The notes: generated by a model from the sequence alone, not told the origin. Positions 1 through 7,525 are shown, counted from the first letter of the stretch. The stretch is 11,268 nt of DNA from Pseudodesulfovibrio sp. (GCA_022712815.1 JAFLJW010000200.1:1-11268); one strand, 5' to 3'. Translations and numbers: made by a program.

Positions 1-1136
1 AGTTCCAGCGGGTTGGCATCGTCCACGATGATCGTACCGGGGTCGGAAATTTTCTCCAGTTCGGCGTAATCTTCCTTGGTTCCGGTCTGCGAGCCGACCA
101 TGACGACCTTCATGCCAAGATGCCTGAACGCCTTGAGCAGGGAAAACGCCTTGAAGGAACCGCCAACGTACATGGCAACCTTTTTGCCTTCGAGGTCCTT
201 CCGGTAGCGGACGATCTCCGGCATCAGATTTTCCAGTTCCTCGCGGACGAGGTCCTGGGTGCGTTCAACAATACCGGGGTCCTTGTCCTTGAAGAAATCA
301 GCCACCTGATAGAGCGAATCGGCCATGTCCTCAATGCCGAGATAGGAAACGCGCAAATATGGAATGCCGTATTCCTCTTCCATCATCTTGGCGAGATCAA
401 GGGTCGCACCGGAACATTGCACCAGATTGAGCGCCGCACCGTGGCAGCGGCTGATATCGGCCACCCGGCCATCACCGGTAACATTGGCAACGACCTCAAC
501 GCCCATGCGTTTGAAGTAGTCGCGGATGATCCAGATTTCCCCGGCCAGATTGAAATCGCCAAAGATATTGAGAGACAAGGGTGAGATACCAGTGGTGTCG
601 CCAGTGCCGATGAGCTTGAACATCGCCTCGCACGCGGCCAGATATCCCTCGCGCTTGCTCCCCTTGAATCCTTCGGACTGGACCGGCAGGACCGGGATGC
701 CCTTTTTCTCGCTCATGGCGCGGCACACGGCCTCAAGATCGTCGCCGATCAGCCCCACGATACAGGTGGAATAGACAAACGCGGCCTTGGGCGAATGACG
801 ATCTATGAGTTCGTCCAGAGCATTTTCGAGTTTTTTCTCGCCACCGAAGATGACATCTATTTCCTGTAGATCAGTGGAAAAAGAGAGCCGGTGCAACTCC
901 GGGCCGCTGCTCAGCGCACCACGAATATCCCATGTATAGACCGCGCAGCCGATGGGTCCATGGACCAGATGCAGGGCATCGGCTATGGGGTACAGGACCA
1001 CGCGAGAGCCGCAAAACACGCAGGCCCTCTGGCTGACCGCGCCAGCCAGTGATTCGCGATTGCAGGCGATGTCGATCTCGCCCTCACCGGTTCGGTGAAT
1101 CTGGGCCTTTCTTTCATCCAATATGGCTGTGGTCAT
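1..1136 (-). CDS. nifE: NifE, FeMo-cofactor scaffold subunit (C-terminus cut by window edge)
   Basis: Nitrogenase cofactor biosynthesis protein NifE. With NifN it forms the cytoplasmic NifEN scaffold on which the NifB-derived cluster matures to FeMo-cofactor. The gene starts at the ATG whose first base is 1136, preceded by AAGGGG about 6 bases upstream, and runs off the window at base 1 with 378 complete codons and no stop. Visible landmarks are Cys39 (RACVFCG), Cys64 (HGPIGC), Cys125 (STCIVGLIGDD) and Cys241 (LVQCSG), which match the conserved cluster-ligand cysteines of NifE. The stretch FGGEKKLENA near residues 97-106 is shared with NifD. NifE is preferred over NifD because the protein begins only about 38 residues before the first cysteine, lacks the NifD insertion, and reads QSEGFKGS instead of the NifD CEGYKGVSQS. 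It is last in the visible minus-strand operon, 47 bases after the ferredoxin. nifN may follow past the left edge; that is inference. Confidence 0.95.
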   Translation of the reverse strand, partial: MTTAILDERKAQIHRTGEGEIDIACNRESLAGAVSQRACVFCGSRVVLYPIADALHLVHGPIGCAVYTWDIRGALSSGPELHRLSFSTDLQEIDVIFGGEKKLENALDELIDRHSPKAAFVYSTCIVGLIGDDLEAVCRAMSEKKGIPVLPVQSEGFKGSKREGYLAACEAMFKLIGTGDTTGISPLSLNIFGDFNLAGEIWIIRDYFKRMGVEVVANVTGDGRVADISRCHGAALNLVQCSGATLDLAKMMEEEYGIPYLRVSYLGIEDMADSLYQVADFFKDKDPGIVERTQDLVREELENLMPEIVRYRKDLEGKKVAMYVGGSFKAFSLLKAFRHLGMKVVMVGSQTGTKEDYAELEKISDPGTIIVDDANPLE

Positions 1137-1183
1137 GACTTCCCCTTATAATTCAAGCCGGTTTCCAAGACAGAGCGGTGAGG

Positions 1184-1486
1184 CTATGCCGCGAGGTATT
1201 CGGCGCAGGCCTCGCCATCTTCCAGTCCATCCAGAATCGCATCAATGATCTCTTCGGAATTCACGCCCTTGAACCACCAGTTTTCCGGCTGAACGACCAG
1301 AATCGGGCCGGACTCACATTGCTTGAGACAGGTTGTCGCCACGACCAGGGCATCAAGACCGCGATCAATTATTTCCTCTTCGATGTATTGCATGAAACCC
1401 TCGGTCTGCTTGTGACAGAGCCCTTTGGGGTCGCCCTTGGCGCGGAAACTTTGACAACAGATGATCATTCTTTCTGGGATAGCCAT
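1184..1486 (-). CDS. Thioredoxin-like [2Fe-2S] ferredoxin
   Basis: Small (100 aa) soluble electron carrier of the thioredoxin-like [2Fe-2S] ferredoxin family, the type known from Clostridium pasteurianum and as Shethna protein I of Azotobacter. The cysteine pattern fits: Cys11 (with Cys10 adjacent), Cys24, then Cys53 and Cys57 in TTCLKQCESGP, giving C-x12-C and C-x3-C. A fifth cysteine, Cys93, lies near the C-terminus. The start at 1486 is supported by AAGGAG eight bases upstream; this ribosome binding site overlaps the TAA of the preceding NifB-like gene, so translation of the two is probably coupled. Its position between a NifB-like gene and nifE suggests electron supply to cofactor assembly or to nitrogenase; the exact partner cannot be told from sequence. 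Confidence 0.92.
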   Translation of the reverse strand: MAIPERMIICCQSFRAKGDPKGLCHKQTEGFMQYIEEEIIDRGLDALVVATTCLKQCESGPILVVQPENWWFKGVNSEEIIDAILDGLEDGEACAEYLAA

Positions 1487-1499
1487 TTCTCATTCTCCT

Positions 1500-2678
1500 T
1501 TATGTCCGGTTACAAGGCTTCTTGCCTTTCTTGCCGCCGCCGTAGAGCACGTCCACGGTCCCACCGATTTCACCATCGGTAATCAGGACAGACACGCCCC
1601 GGCGACTCAAAATTTGTTTTGGATTCTCACCTGCGCTGGCTGCCAGAAGGACAAAACAGTCCTTCAGCATGTCGGCCAGTTGCTCCCATCTGTCAGAACC
1701 GCTGCCTGGCTCCGGGGCGTTACGGGTTTCGAGCAGGCAGGCAAGCCCGTCCTCGCGTGGTCCGTAGATGAGAATCTTGCTCGCATGGCCAAGATGAAGG
1801 TCAACGTCCATTCCGCTCTCACTGACAACAGCCACATTGGGCCGTTCCAGGCTCGGCTTGGGCAGTACGGCAACCGGGACCGCGTTCTTTTCGGGCTTGC
1901 TCAGGCCGACGATATCCTCACCACATTCGTCCCATGCGGGCATCAGGTTCATGTGCCGGGACGCACGGTCACGAACTGTCGAAAGGAGTTCCATACCGGA
2001 CTCGGCAGGATGGTCTCCGGCTTCATCAGCGGGAAGGTAGGGAACCACGGCCATGATGTCCGCTCCCAGCGTGGCCATAGCGGCAGCGACCTCTTCCACA
2101 TGCCCGGCGTTGTGCCCTGAATAGACGGTCGTGTTGACCTTGACGGTCAGTCCCACCCGCTTGAAGGCGGTCACGGCCTTGGCCTGCTCGTTCATGAGAA
2201 CCTTGGCCGCTTCGACCAGTGGCAGGGTCTTGGTGGAGGGGCGAATCCAGGCGTAGAGCTTTTCAGCCACCTCAGGAGTGACCGCGTCCACCAGAACGGT
2301 GATGTGGGAAAGTCCCGTATCAGCCAGTTCATCAGCCAAAATGTCACCGCCTATGCCGGAAGTGGTCAGACACAGGGAAATATCAGGGTACTTTTCGCGC
2401 ACGAGCCGCAGGGTGCGCAGGGTCGGTTCGGGAACGGCCAGCGGATCGCCGGGGCCGGTAATGCCGACTACATCCACCTGCGCTCCATCGTTGATGACCT
2501 GTTCCAGCCAGGCCACGGCTGCCTCCGGCAACATGGCGGGACCGGGATTGCCATTTTCGGCAAAACGGATGCGGACATTGGCACGAGGTGCGACCGGCAG
2601 GTGCAACCGTCCAACCTTGCGACGGGAGGTGATGCCAAAGCAGGGATGGTTCTCATATGAAGTGATGGGCGGTGCCAT
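1500..2678 (-). CDS. NifB-like protein with C-terminal NifX domain, lacking the radical-SAM cysteines
   Basis: A 392-aa protein clearly related to NifB, the radical-SAM enzyme that builds the 8Fe core of FeMo-cofactor. Seen: HPC at 11-13, LHLPVAP at 25-31, GITGPGDPLA at 72-81, CLTTSG at 103-108, VKVNT at 179-183, and a NifX/NafY-like domain from about residue 280 with DLHLGHASKILIYG. Odd: where NifB has CNIQCNYC, this protein has Ala33, Ile37 and Ala40, so no residue can bind the SAM [4Fe-4S] cluster. The following loop, which in NifB contains a further cysteine and ESRPG, is about ten residues shorter. The C-terminal HCRQC of NifB is reduced to a single Cys252 in DECGED. The reading frame is continuous and family-like on both sides, so a frameshift does not explain it. 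Inference: a catalytically dead NifB relative, possibly a NifX-like cofactor carrier; a true NifB should exist elsewhere. Start 2678 follows AAGGA. Automated annotation may call it nifB. Confidence 0.88.
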   Translation of the reverse strand: MAPPITSYENHPCFGITSRRKVGRLHLPVAPRANVRIRFAENGNPGPAMLPEAAVAWLEQVINDGAQVDVVGITGPGDPLAVPEPTLRTLRLVREKYPDISLCLTTSGIGGDILADELADTGLSHITVLVDAVTPEVAEKLYAWIRPSTKTLPLVEAAKVLMNEQAKAVTAFKRVGLTVKVNTTVYSGHNAGHVEEVAAAMATLGADIMAVVPYLPADEAGDHPAESGMELLSTVRDRASRHMNLMPAWDECGEDIVGLSKPEKNAVPVAVLPKPSLERPNVAVVSESGMDVDLHLGHASKILIYGPREDGLACLLETRNAPEPGSGSDRWEQLADMLKDCFVLLAASAGENPKQILSRRGVSVLITDGEIGGTVDVLYGGGKKGKKPCNRT

Positions 2679-2704
2679 GGATTCCTTTCGGGTTGGGAAT
2701 TTGC

Positions 2705-2737
2705 CCTGCGGCAGAGGGGGAAGACCTCTGCCGCAGG
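2705..2737 (-). other. Perfect 13-bp intercistronic hairpin between nifK and the NifB-like gene
   Basis: An inverted repeat with 13-base perfect arms (2705-2717 and 2725-2737) and a 7-base loop, GC-rich (arm CCTGCGGCAGAGG). It begins 14 bases after the nifK stop codon in the direction of transcription. No run of U follows it on the minus strand, so it is not a standard intrinsic terminator. Such hairpins commonly block 3'-to-5' RNA decay or partly attenuate transcription, which would keep nifHDK mRNA more abundant than the downstream assembly genes. That role is inference. Confidence 0.8.
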
Positions 2738-2750
2738 ACGTGTGTAAGTA

Positions 2751-4124
2751 CTACAGGACGAGCTCGAAAGTCTGCTCGGAATCATCTCGGTCTTTGCGGT
2801 CCAAGATTTGCTCAAGCATTTTTTCGAGGAGTCGTAGCCCGCCTCTGTACCCTACTGTCGGGAAGTACTGATGCCCCTGCCGATCAAGGATCGGGAAGCC
2901 CCAGCGCATGAATGGGATGTCTTCGTCACGGGCGATATACTTGCCGTAGGTGTTGCCGATTAGCAGGTCCACCGGCTCGTTCTTGATCCACTGGTGCATC
3001 AGGAACATGTCGCCCTTGGCCTTGACCTTGACCTCGAAAGGCTGGCCTTCACATATCTCTCGAATACGTTTCTCGAACTTCTTGCCCGGTGTGCCGGTGA
3101 CGACGTAAACGGGCTGCATGTCGAGGGAAACCAGGAATTCGGTCATGGCGATCAACTGATCCGGGTCGCCCCAGATGGCGACTTTCTTGCCGTAGAGATA
3201 CTGGTGCATGTCGGAGATCATATCCACCAACTGACCGCGCTCATGGGTCACTGTGTCAGGGACATTGACCCCGGCCACAGTGCGCAGCACATCAATAAAG
3301 CGGTCGGTGGCAGCCAGTCCGAACGGCATGTCCAGCACGGTACACGGGACCTTGCACTTGGAATCCAGCCAGCGGGCGGCATCAGCCGAGCACCACTCGC
3401 CAAGGGCCAGAGTGCCGATGGCGTCGCCTGTTTTCTTGAGTTCCTCGATGGTCACGCCGCCTTCAGGGAACATATTGTATTCGCCGGTCAGGGGGGCATC
3501 GAGAACGCCGGAGGTGTCCGGGAACAAGGTGATGTCCACGCCGACCAGTTCGGCCAAACGCTTGATCTCGATCATGTCGGCGGGTTCGACCCAGCCGGGG
3601 ATGACGTTAACTTTGCCGGACTTCTCACCGGATGGTTCGGCCAGTTCCGCCATCGCCTTGACCATGTTGGAAAAACCGGTGACGTGCGATCCGATGTAGC
3701 TCGGCGTGGCTGCGCCGATAACGGTCTTGCCGTCGGGGATTTTCCCGTCCGTTACCGCCTTGTAGTGAATCTGCTTCAGGTCATCGCCGATGGTCTCGGA
3801 CAGACACGTGGTATGCACTGCGATGACATCTGGTTCGTAGACCGTGAATATGTTGTCGATGGCCTGCACGAGGTTGGCCTGACCACCGAACACGGATGCG
3901 CCTTCGGTAAAGGAGCTGGAAGCAGCAGAGATTGGTTCCTTGTAATGCCTGGTCAGGGTGGACCTGTGGTATGCACAGCACCCCTGTGAACCGTGACTGT
4001 GCGGCAGGCATCCGTGAATGCCCAACGCGGCGTACATGGCTCCGATTGGCTGACACATTTTGGCCGGATTGATCATCAGGGCCTTGCGGTCAGCGACTTC
4101 CTTTGGTGTATGTCTGAGTAACAT
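2751..4124 (-). CDS. nifK: NifK, nitrogenase MoFe protein beta subunit
   Basis: Beta subunit of dinitrogenase, which shares the P-cluster with NifD in the alpha2-beta2 MoFe protein. At 457 aa it is shorter at the N-terminus than the roughly 520-aa proteobacterial NifK and matches the short type found in clostridia and other anaerobes. P-cluster cysteines are visible: Cys24 in NPAKMCQP, Cys49 in GSQGCC and Cys107 in HTTCLSETIGDD. The start at 4124 is the first ATG after GGGAG, and it lies only 19 bases after the nifD stop, so the two subunits are co-transcribed and made in step. The A-rich spacer between the ribosome binding site and the ATG is slightly long. After the gene comes a strong hairpin that may protect the upstream mRNA. 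Confidence 0.98.
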   Translation of the reverse strand: MLLRHTPKEVADRKALMINPAKMCQPIGAMYAALGIHGCLPHSHGSQGCCAYHRSTLTRHYKEPISAASSSFTEGASVFGGQANLVQAIDNIFTVYEPDVIAVHTTCLSETIGDDLKQIHYKAVTDGKIPDGKTVIGAATPSYIGSHVTGFSNMVKAMAELAEPSGEKSGKVNVIPGWVEPADMIEIKRLAELVGVDITLFPDTSGVLDAPLTGEYNMFPEGGVTIEELKKTGDAIGTLALGEWCSADAARWLDSKCKVPCTVLDMPFGLAATDRFIDVLRTVAGVNVPDTVTHERGQLVDMISDMHQYLYGKKVAIWGDPDQLIAMTEFLVSLDMQPVYVVTGTPGKKFEKRIREICEGQPFEVKVKAKGDMFLMHQWIKNEPVDLLIGNTYGKYIARDEDIPFMRWGFPILDRQGHQYFPTVGYRGGLRLLEKMLEQILDRKDRDDSEQTFELVL

Positions 4125-4143
4125 TTTTTTATAATCTCCCTAC

Positions 4144-5781
4144 TTATTCCCAGACAAACGTTGCCGTCAGTTCGGGGTTTTCCTGCCAAGGGGCCTTCAT
4201 GTAACTCCAGACCTTGCTGTTCACGAGACGGTCGATTTCATTGTAGAAATTGACTGCGCCTTTAAACCCGGCATACGGGCCGCCCGAGTCGTAACTGTGC
4301 AACTGCTTCATGGGGATTCCCAGCTTCTGAATGGAGTATTTTTCCTTGATGCCAGCGCAAAAGAGATCTGGCTTCATGATTTCCACAAGCTTCTCGGCCT
4401 CGTACTGGTTGAGGTCATCCACTATGATGGTGCCCGAGTCCATGTCATGATTCATGCCTTTATAATGCTTAAACTTCAGGCCGGATTTTTCCAGAGCCTC
4501 AAGTTCTTCAGGCGTTTTGCGTGGGTTGTAGAGGTTTTCATCCGCCTTGATATCAAGCTCCTCGATATTTCGGGAGTCGGCATCGACCTTGATAGTCGGA
4601 AGGACATCCCGACCTTCGTAATCATCACGATGACCAAACTCATATCCAGCGGAAATGGTCTTCATGCCCATTTCGCCAAAAAGCTCGGTGTAATGATGAG
4701 CACGAGAGCCGCCCACGAACATCATGGCAGTCTTGCCTTCGGTCCGTGGCCTGACATCGGCAACCGCTGCTTCGACGGCAGGCATTTCCGCAGCGATGAC
4801 AGCCTCGACCTTTTCGATGAGAGTCTTGTTGTCAAAGTACTGGGCAATCTTGCGCAGGGACTTGGCAGTGGCGGCTGCACCGATGAAGTTCACCTTGATC
4901 CACGGGATGCCGTACTTGGTCTCCAGCATGTCGGCCACATAGTTGATGGACCGGTGACACATGACCGCATTCAGGTCAGCATGTTGAGACGAGGCAAACT
5001 GGTCGTATGAGGAATTACCGGAGAAAGTGGAGATGCAGGTGATTCCGCACAACTTCAGGATGCGGTCGATCTCGAACCCGTCACCGCCGATATTGTATTC
5101 GCCGAGCAGGTTGATCTTGTATTCGCCTTCCTTTGGGGTCTTGTTTTCACCCACGATGTGAGTGAAGACCTGATTATTGGCGATGTGGTGACCGGCTGAC
5201 TGGGACACGCCCTTGTAGCCTTCACAGGAGAAGGCAAAGACGTTGCAGTCGCCGAACTTTTCTTTCATCTTCCTGGCGACAGCGTGGATGTCGTCACCGA
5301 TCAGGCCGACCGGACAGGTTGCGAAAATCGCAATGCCCTTGGGGTGAAAGAGGTCGTAGGCTTCCTGAATGGCCGCCTCGAGCTTCTTCTCACCACCGAA
5401 GATGATGTCCTGATCCTGCATGTCGGTAGAAAAACAGTACGGCATGTAGTTGTCGCCGTCCGTGCCTGCGTCTGTCTGGTTACGCCTGGTAAGCCAGGAG
5501 TAAAAGCCACAGCCGATGGGACCGTGGGTAATATTCACAATGTCGCGGGTGGGGCCCATGATGACGCCCTTGCAGCCTGCATAGGTACAGCCGCGCATGG
5601 TGATTATGCCGGGGATGGTCCGAACGTTCGCCACGATCTCGGACGGCGTTTCAGACTCCTGAGCTTCATTTATCATTATCTGCTTGGCACGCTTGCGAGC
5701 CACCTTTGGCGGATACTTCTTGAGAAGCGCGGCCTTGATATCGGTGGGGTCAAGCTGCACCAGCTTTTTCGTCTTTGCCAT
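4144..5781 (-). CDS. nifD: NifD, nitrogenase MoFe protein alpha subunit
   Basis: Alpha subunit of molybdenum nitrogenase, carrying the FeMo-cofactor active site. P-cluster ligands are Cys65 (RGCTYAGC), Cys91 (HGPIGC) and Cys156 (ATCPVGLIGDD). FeMo-cofactor ligands are Cys275 (VMCHRSINY) and His495 (LHSYDSGGPY). The substrate-channel residues Gln194 and His198 lie in CEGYKGVSQSAGHH. At 545 aa it is about 50 residues longer than Azotobacter NifD; the extra sequence, around residues 390-445, corresponds to the insertion known in Clostridium pasteurianum NifD. No vnfG- or anfG-like delta-subunit gene lies between nifD and nifK, which supports the Mo-type enzyme. The start at 5781 follows AAGGAG with eight-base spacing, 20 bases after nifI2. 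Confidence 0.98.
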   Translation of the reverse strand: MAKTKKLVQLDPTDIKAALLKKYPPKVARKRAKQIMINEAQESETPSEIVANVRTIPGIITMRGCTYAGCKGVIMGPTRDIVNITHGPIGCGFYSWLTRRNQTDAGTDGDNYMPYCFSTDMQDQDIIFGGEKKLEAAIQEAYDLFHPKGIAIFATCPVGLIGDDIHAVARKMKEKFGDCNVFAFSCEGYKGVSQSAGHHIANNQVFTHIVGENKTPKEGEYKINLLGEYNIGGDGFEIDRILKLCGITCISTFSGNSSYDQFASSQHADLNAVMCHRSINYVADMLETKYGIPWIKVNFIGAAATAKSLRKIAQYFDNKTLIEKVEAVIAAEMPAVEAAVADVRPRTEGKTAMMFVGGSRAHHYTELFGEMGMKTISAGYEFGHRDDYEGRDVLPTIKVDADSRNIEELDIKADENLYNPRKTPEELEALEKSGLKFKHYKGMNHDMDSGTIIVDDLNQYEAEKLVEIMKPDLFCAGIKEKYSIQKLGIPMKQLHSYDSGGPYAGFKGAVNFYNEIDRLVNSKVWSYMKAPWQENPELTATFVWE

Positions 5782-5801
5782 CTCTAATTCTCCTTACAGG
5801 G

Positions 5802-6176
5802 CTAAGCTATGGACTTGTCGCCCTTTTCACCGGTCCGCACCCGGACCGCATCGCTCAAGGGCAAGACAAATATCTTGCCATCGCCGGGCTTGCCGGTCTG
5901 GTTGACCGCGGTGATGGCTTCCACCACATCCTCAACCAGATCATCAGTGACCACTACCGTCAGCATGCGCTTGGGATAGAGCTTGCCCTTTTCACCGAGA
6001 ACGGCGGCGGCTTCCTCGTATCCACTTTCCGCGCCTTCCAAAACAGCCACATTAACAAACCCTTTGCCGCGCCCCTGCGCTTCATGGGCAAAGAAGGCAT
6101 CAATGCCAGCTTCGCTCAGCGCGGACTTGGTCTGGTTCATCATGTTCATGCGCACGACCGCGATGACTTCCTTCAT
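5802..6176 (-). CDS. nifI2: NifI2, PII-like nitrogenase switch-off regulator
   Basis: PII (GlnB) family protein of the NifI2 subgroup. In methanogens NifI1 and NifI2 form a complex that inhibits nitrogenase directly when 2-oxoglutarate is low; the same role is inferred here from family and position. Read from the start chosen here it is 124 aa, with a lengthened T-loop region (about 33-70, beginning HEAQGRGKG) and the PII B-loop motif GDGKIFV at 98-104. The ORF is open 11 codons further upstream, but the start at 6176 (MKEVIAVVR) is preferred. It follows GAGGAGG with seven-base spacing, it begins where the PII fold begins, and its ATG shares a base with the nifI1 stop codon (TAATG), implying translational coupling. 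Location between nifH and nifD is typical of anaerobes. Confidence 0.95.
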   Translation of the reverse strand: MKEVIAVVRMNMMNQTKSALSEAGIDAFFAHEAQGRGKGFVNVAVLEGAESGYEEAAAVLGEKGKLYPKRMLTVVVTDDLVEDVVEAITAVNQTGKPGDGKIFVLPLSDAVRVRTGEKGDKSIA

Positions 6177-6526
6177 TACGCGGCCTCCTCGGTTGCGGCG
6201 GTTTCGCACACGCCGGAACTGATGGTGTAGACATCACTCACTTCTGCGACAAAAATCTTGCCGTCGCCAAATGCGCCTTTCACGCCGGAACGGGCGGCAT
6301 CCATAATGGTGTTGATGACGAAATCCTTGTCTTCAGCCTTGACCACGCTCATGAGCATGGTCTTGGGAAGCTCGTCGTAGGTAACCTCGCCGATCTTGAT
6401 TCCGCGCTGCTTGCCGCGTCCGGCCACCGAGTACTTGGTGACTGCCGGAAAACCGTTGTCCATCAAAGCGGCCAGGACATCATCCGCTTTCTCCGGCCGC
6501 ACAATAGCTCTCACCATGATCATCAT
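6176..6526 (-). CDS. nifI1: NifI1, PII-like nitrogenase switch-off regulator
   Basis: PII family protein of the NifI1 subgroup, 116 aa, partner of NifI2 in nitrogenase switch-off. Visible features are the first beta strand VRAIVRPEK, a T-loop region around residues 36-55 (GRGKQRGIKIGEVTYDELPK) and the B-loop GDGKIFV at 87-93. Three closely spaced ATGs (6526, 6523, 6517) could serve as start; 6526 is chosen because AGGAGG lies eight bases upstream. It sits 44 bases after nifH in the same operon. That short gap is AT-rich and shows only a weak 5-base inverted repeat. A short acidic and alanine-rich tail follows the PII fold. Confidence 0.96.
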   Translation of the reverse strand: MMIMVRAIVRPEKADDVLAALMDNGFPAVTKYSVAGRGKQRGIKIGEVTYDELPKTMLMSVVKAEDKDFVINTIMDAARSGVKGAFGDGKIFVAEVSDVYTISSGVCETAATEEAA

Positions 6527-6570
6527 TTTCCTTCCCTCCTAAATTGTTATATTTACTAGCAATTGATTGG

Positions 6571-7401
6571 TTAAGCCGCATCCAGAAGGCCGAAGTCCAG
6601 CAGGAGCTGCTCAAGTTCTTCAATTTCCAGAGGGGTCGGGATGGTGAATCTCTTGTTCTCGTCGATCGCCTTGGCAAGGTTGCGATAAATGTCAGCCTGC
6701 GGAACTTCGGGATTCCATTCGATAACGGTTTTGCGGTTAATTTCAGCACGCTGCACATCATTGTCGCGGGGGACGTAGTAGATCATGTGAGTGCCGAGCT
6801 TTTTGGCCAGCTCTTCGATCATCTCTTTCTCGTTATCAACGTTACGGGAGTTACAGATGATGCCGCCGAGACGCACGCTGCCGGACTGGGCAAACTTCAT
6901 GACACCTTTGCAGATGTTGTTGGCCGCATACATGGCCATCATTTCGCCGGAACAGACAATGTAGATTTCTTCGGCCTTGCCATCTCGAATGGGCATGGCG
7001 AATCCACCGCAGACAACGTCACCGAGGACATCGTAGAAAGCGTAGTCCAGACCTTCGGATTCTTCGTAGGCACCGAGATTTTCCAGCATGTTGATGGCAG
7101 TGATGATACCTCGACCAGCACAGCCGACTCCCGGCTCTGGGCCACCGGATTCGACGCACCAGGTTTCGCCGTAACCAAGCTTGCGGATGTCTTCGAGTTC
7201 CACGTCTTCGCCTTCTTCACGAAGGGAATCGAGAACGGATTTCTGAGCCAGACCACCGAGCAGCAGGCGAGTCGAGTCAGCCTTGGGGTCGCAACCGACG
7301 ACCATGACTTTACGTCCCATCATTGACAATCCGGCCACGGTGTTCTGTGTAGTAGTGGATTTGCCGATGCCGCCTTTTCCGTAAATCGCTATTTTTCTCA
7401 T
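6571..7401 (-). CDS. nifH: NifH, nitrogenase Fe protein (dinitrogenase reductase)
   Basis: Homodimeric ATP-dependent reductase that passes electrons to NifDK; also used in P-cluster and FeMo-cofactor maturation. It has 276 aa. Visible are the P-loop GKGGIGKST (8-16), switch I DPKADSTR (38-45), Cys94 and Cys131 that bridge the subunit [4Fe-4S] cluster (GVGCAGRG and DVVCGG), and switch II DVLGD (124-128). Arg97 is the residue ADP-ribosylated by DraT in some bacteria; no draT or draG is in the window. The frame opens at a TTG at 7413, but that codon lies inside the ribosome binding site GGAGGAG; the ATG at 7401 is the start and gives the usual MRKIAIYGKG N-terminus. First gene of the minus-strand operon, with a sigma-54 promoter 45-59 bases upstream. 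Confidence 0.98.
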   Translation of the reverse strand: MRKIAIYGKGGIGKSTTTQNTVAGLSMMGRKVMVVGCDPKADSTRLLLGGLAQKSVLDSLREEGEDVELEDIRKLGYGETWCVESGGPEPGVGCAGRGIITAINMLENLGAYEESEGLDYAFYDVLGDVVCGGFAMPIRDGKAEEIYIVCSGEMMAMYAANNICKGVMKFAQSGSVRLGGIICNSRNVDNEKEMIEELAKKLGTHMIYYVPRDNDVQRAEINRKTVIEWNPEVPQADIYRNLAKAIDENKRFTIPTPLEIEELEQLLLDFGLLDAA

Positions 7402-7445
7402 GTTCTCCTCCAAAAGGTTTCGTTGCGTTAATGACTCTCCCTAAG

Positions 7446-7460
7446 GCAAGGTGCGTGCCA
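7446..7460 (-). promoter_or_regulatory. Sigma-54 (-24/-12) promoter of nifH
   Basis: On the minus strand the sequence reads TGGCAC-GCACC-TTGC, an exact match to the TGGCAC-N5-TTGC core, with GG and GC ten bases apart. Transcription should start about 12 bases past the GC, near 7434, leaving a leader of roughly 33 bases before the nifH ATG. This is the usual nif promoter class and requires an enhancer-binding activator. Confidence 0.92.
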
Positions 7461-7525
7461 TCTGGTGAATACTGGTGTAACTAATTGGAATAACAGCCTT
7501 ATCAACAAAGGATGCTTCCTAAAAT

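Noticed and set aside
2540..2600. A frameshift or sequencing error as the cause of the missing CxxxCxxC in the NifB-like protein
   Set aside because: The residues on both sides match NifB in the same frame, the substituted positions align one to one across the motif, and the neighbouring loop and a second cysteine site are also altered, so gradual divergence is more likely.
2705..2737. Intrinsic terminator after nifK
   Set aside because: No U tract follows the stem on the transcribed strand, and downstream genes are in the same orientation with good ribosome binding sites and no visible promoter of their own.
2994..3989. Long plus-strand open frame opposite nifK (331 codons)
   Set aside because: It is the antisense shadow of nifK; its translation resembles no protein family and it has no ribosome binding site context. 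Similar long antisense frames lie opposite nifB-like, nifD and nifH.
6177..6209. An 11-residue N-terminal extension of NifI2 (MRNRRNRGGRV)
   Set aside because: It overlaps the nifI1 coding end and contains the GAGGAGG that serves the internal ATG at 6176; the PII fold begins at that ATG.
6542..6564. AATTG/CAATT inverted repeat in the nifH-nifI1 gap
   Set aside because: Only five AT-rich base pairs with a long loop; too weak to call a structure.
7402..7413. NifH starting four codons earlier at a TTG (7413)
   Set aside because: The TTG falls within the GGAGGAG ribosome binding site, and the ATG at 7401 gives the conserved NifH N-terminus.
7476..7495. TGT...ACA pair as a NifA upstream activator site
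   Set aside because: The spacing is 14 bases rather than 10, and it lies too close to the nifH -24 element.
7499..7513. TATCAACAAAGGA as an IHF site between enhancer and nifH promoter
   Set aside because: Only the ATCAA half of the consensus is present; the TTR part is missing, so the match is not better than chance.
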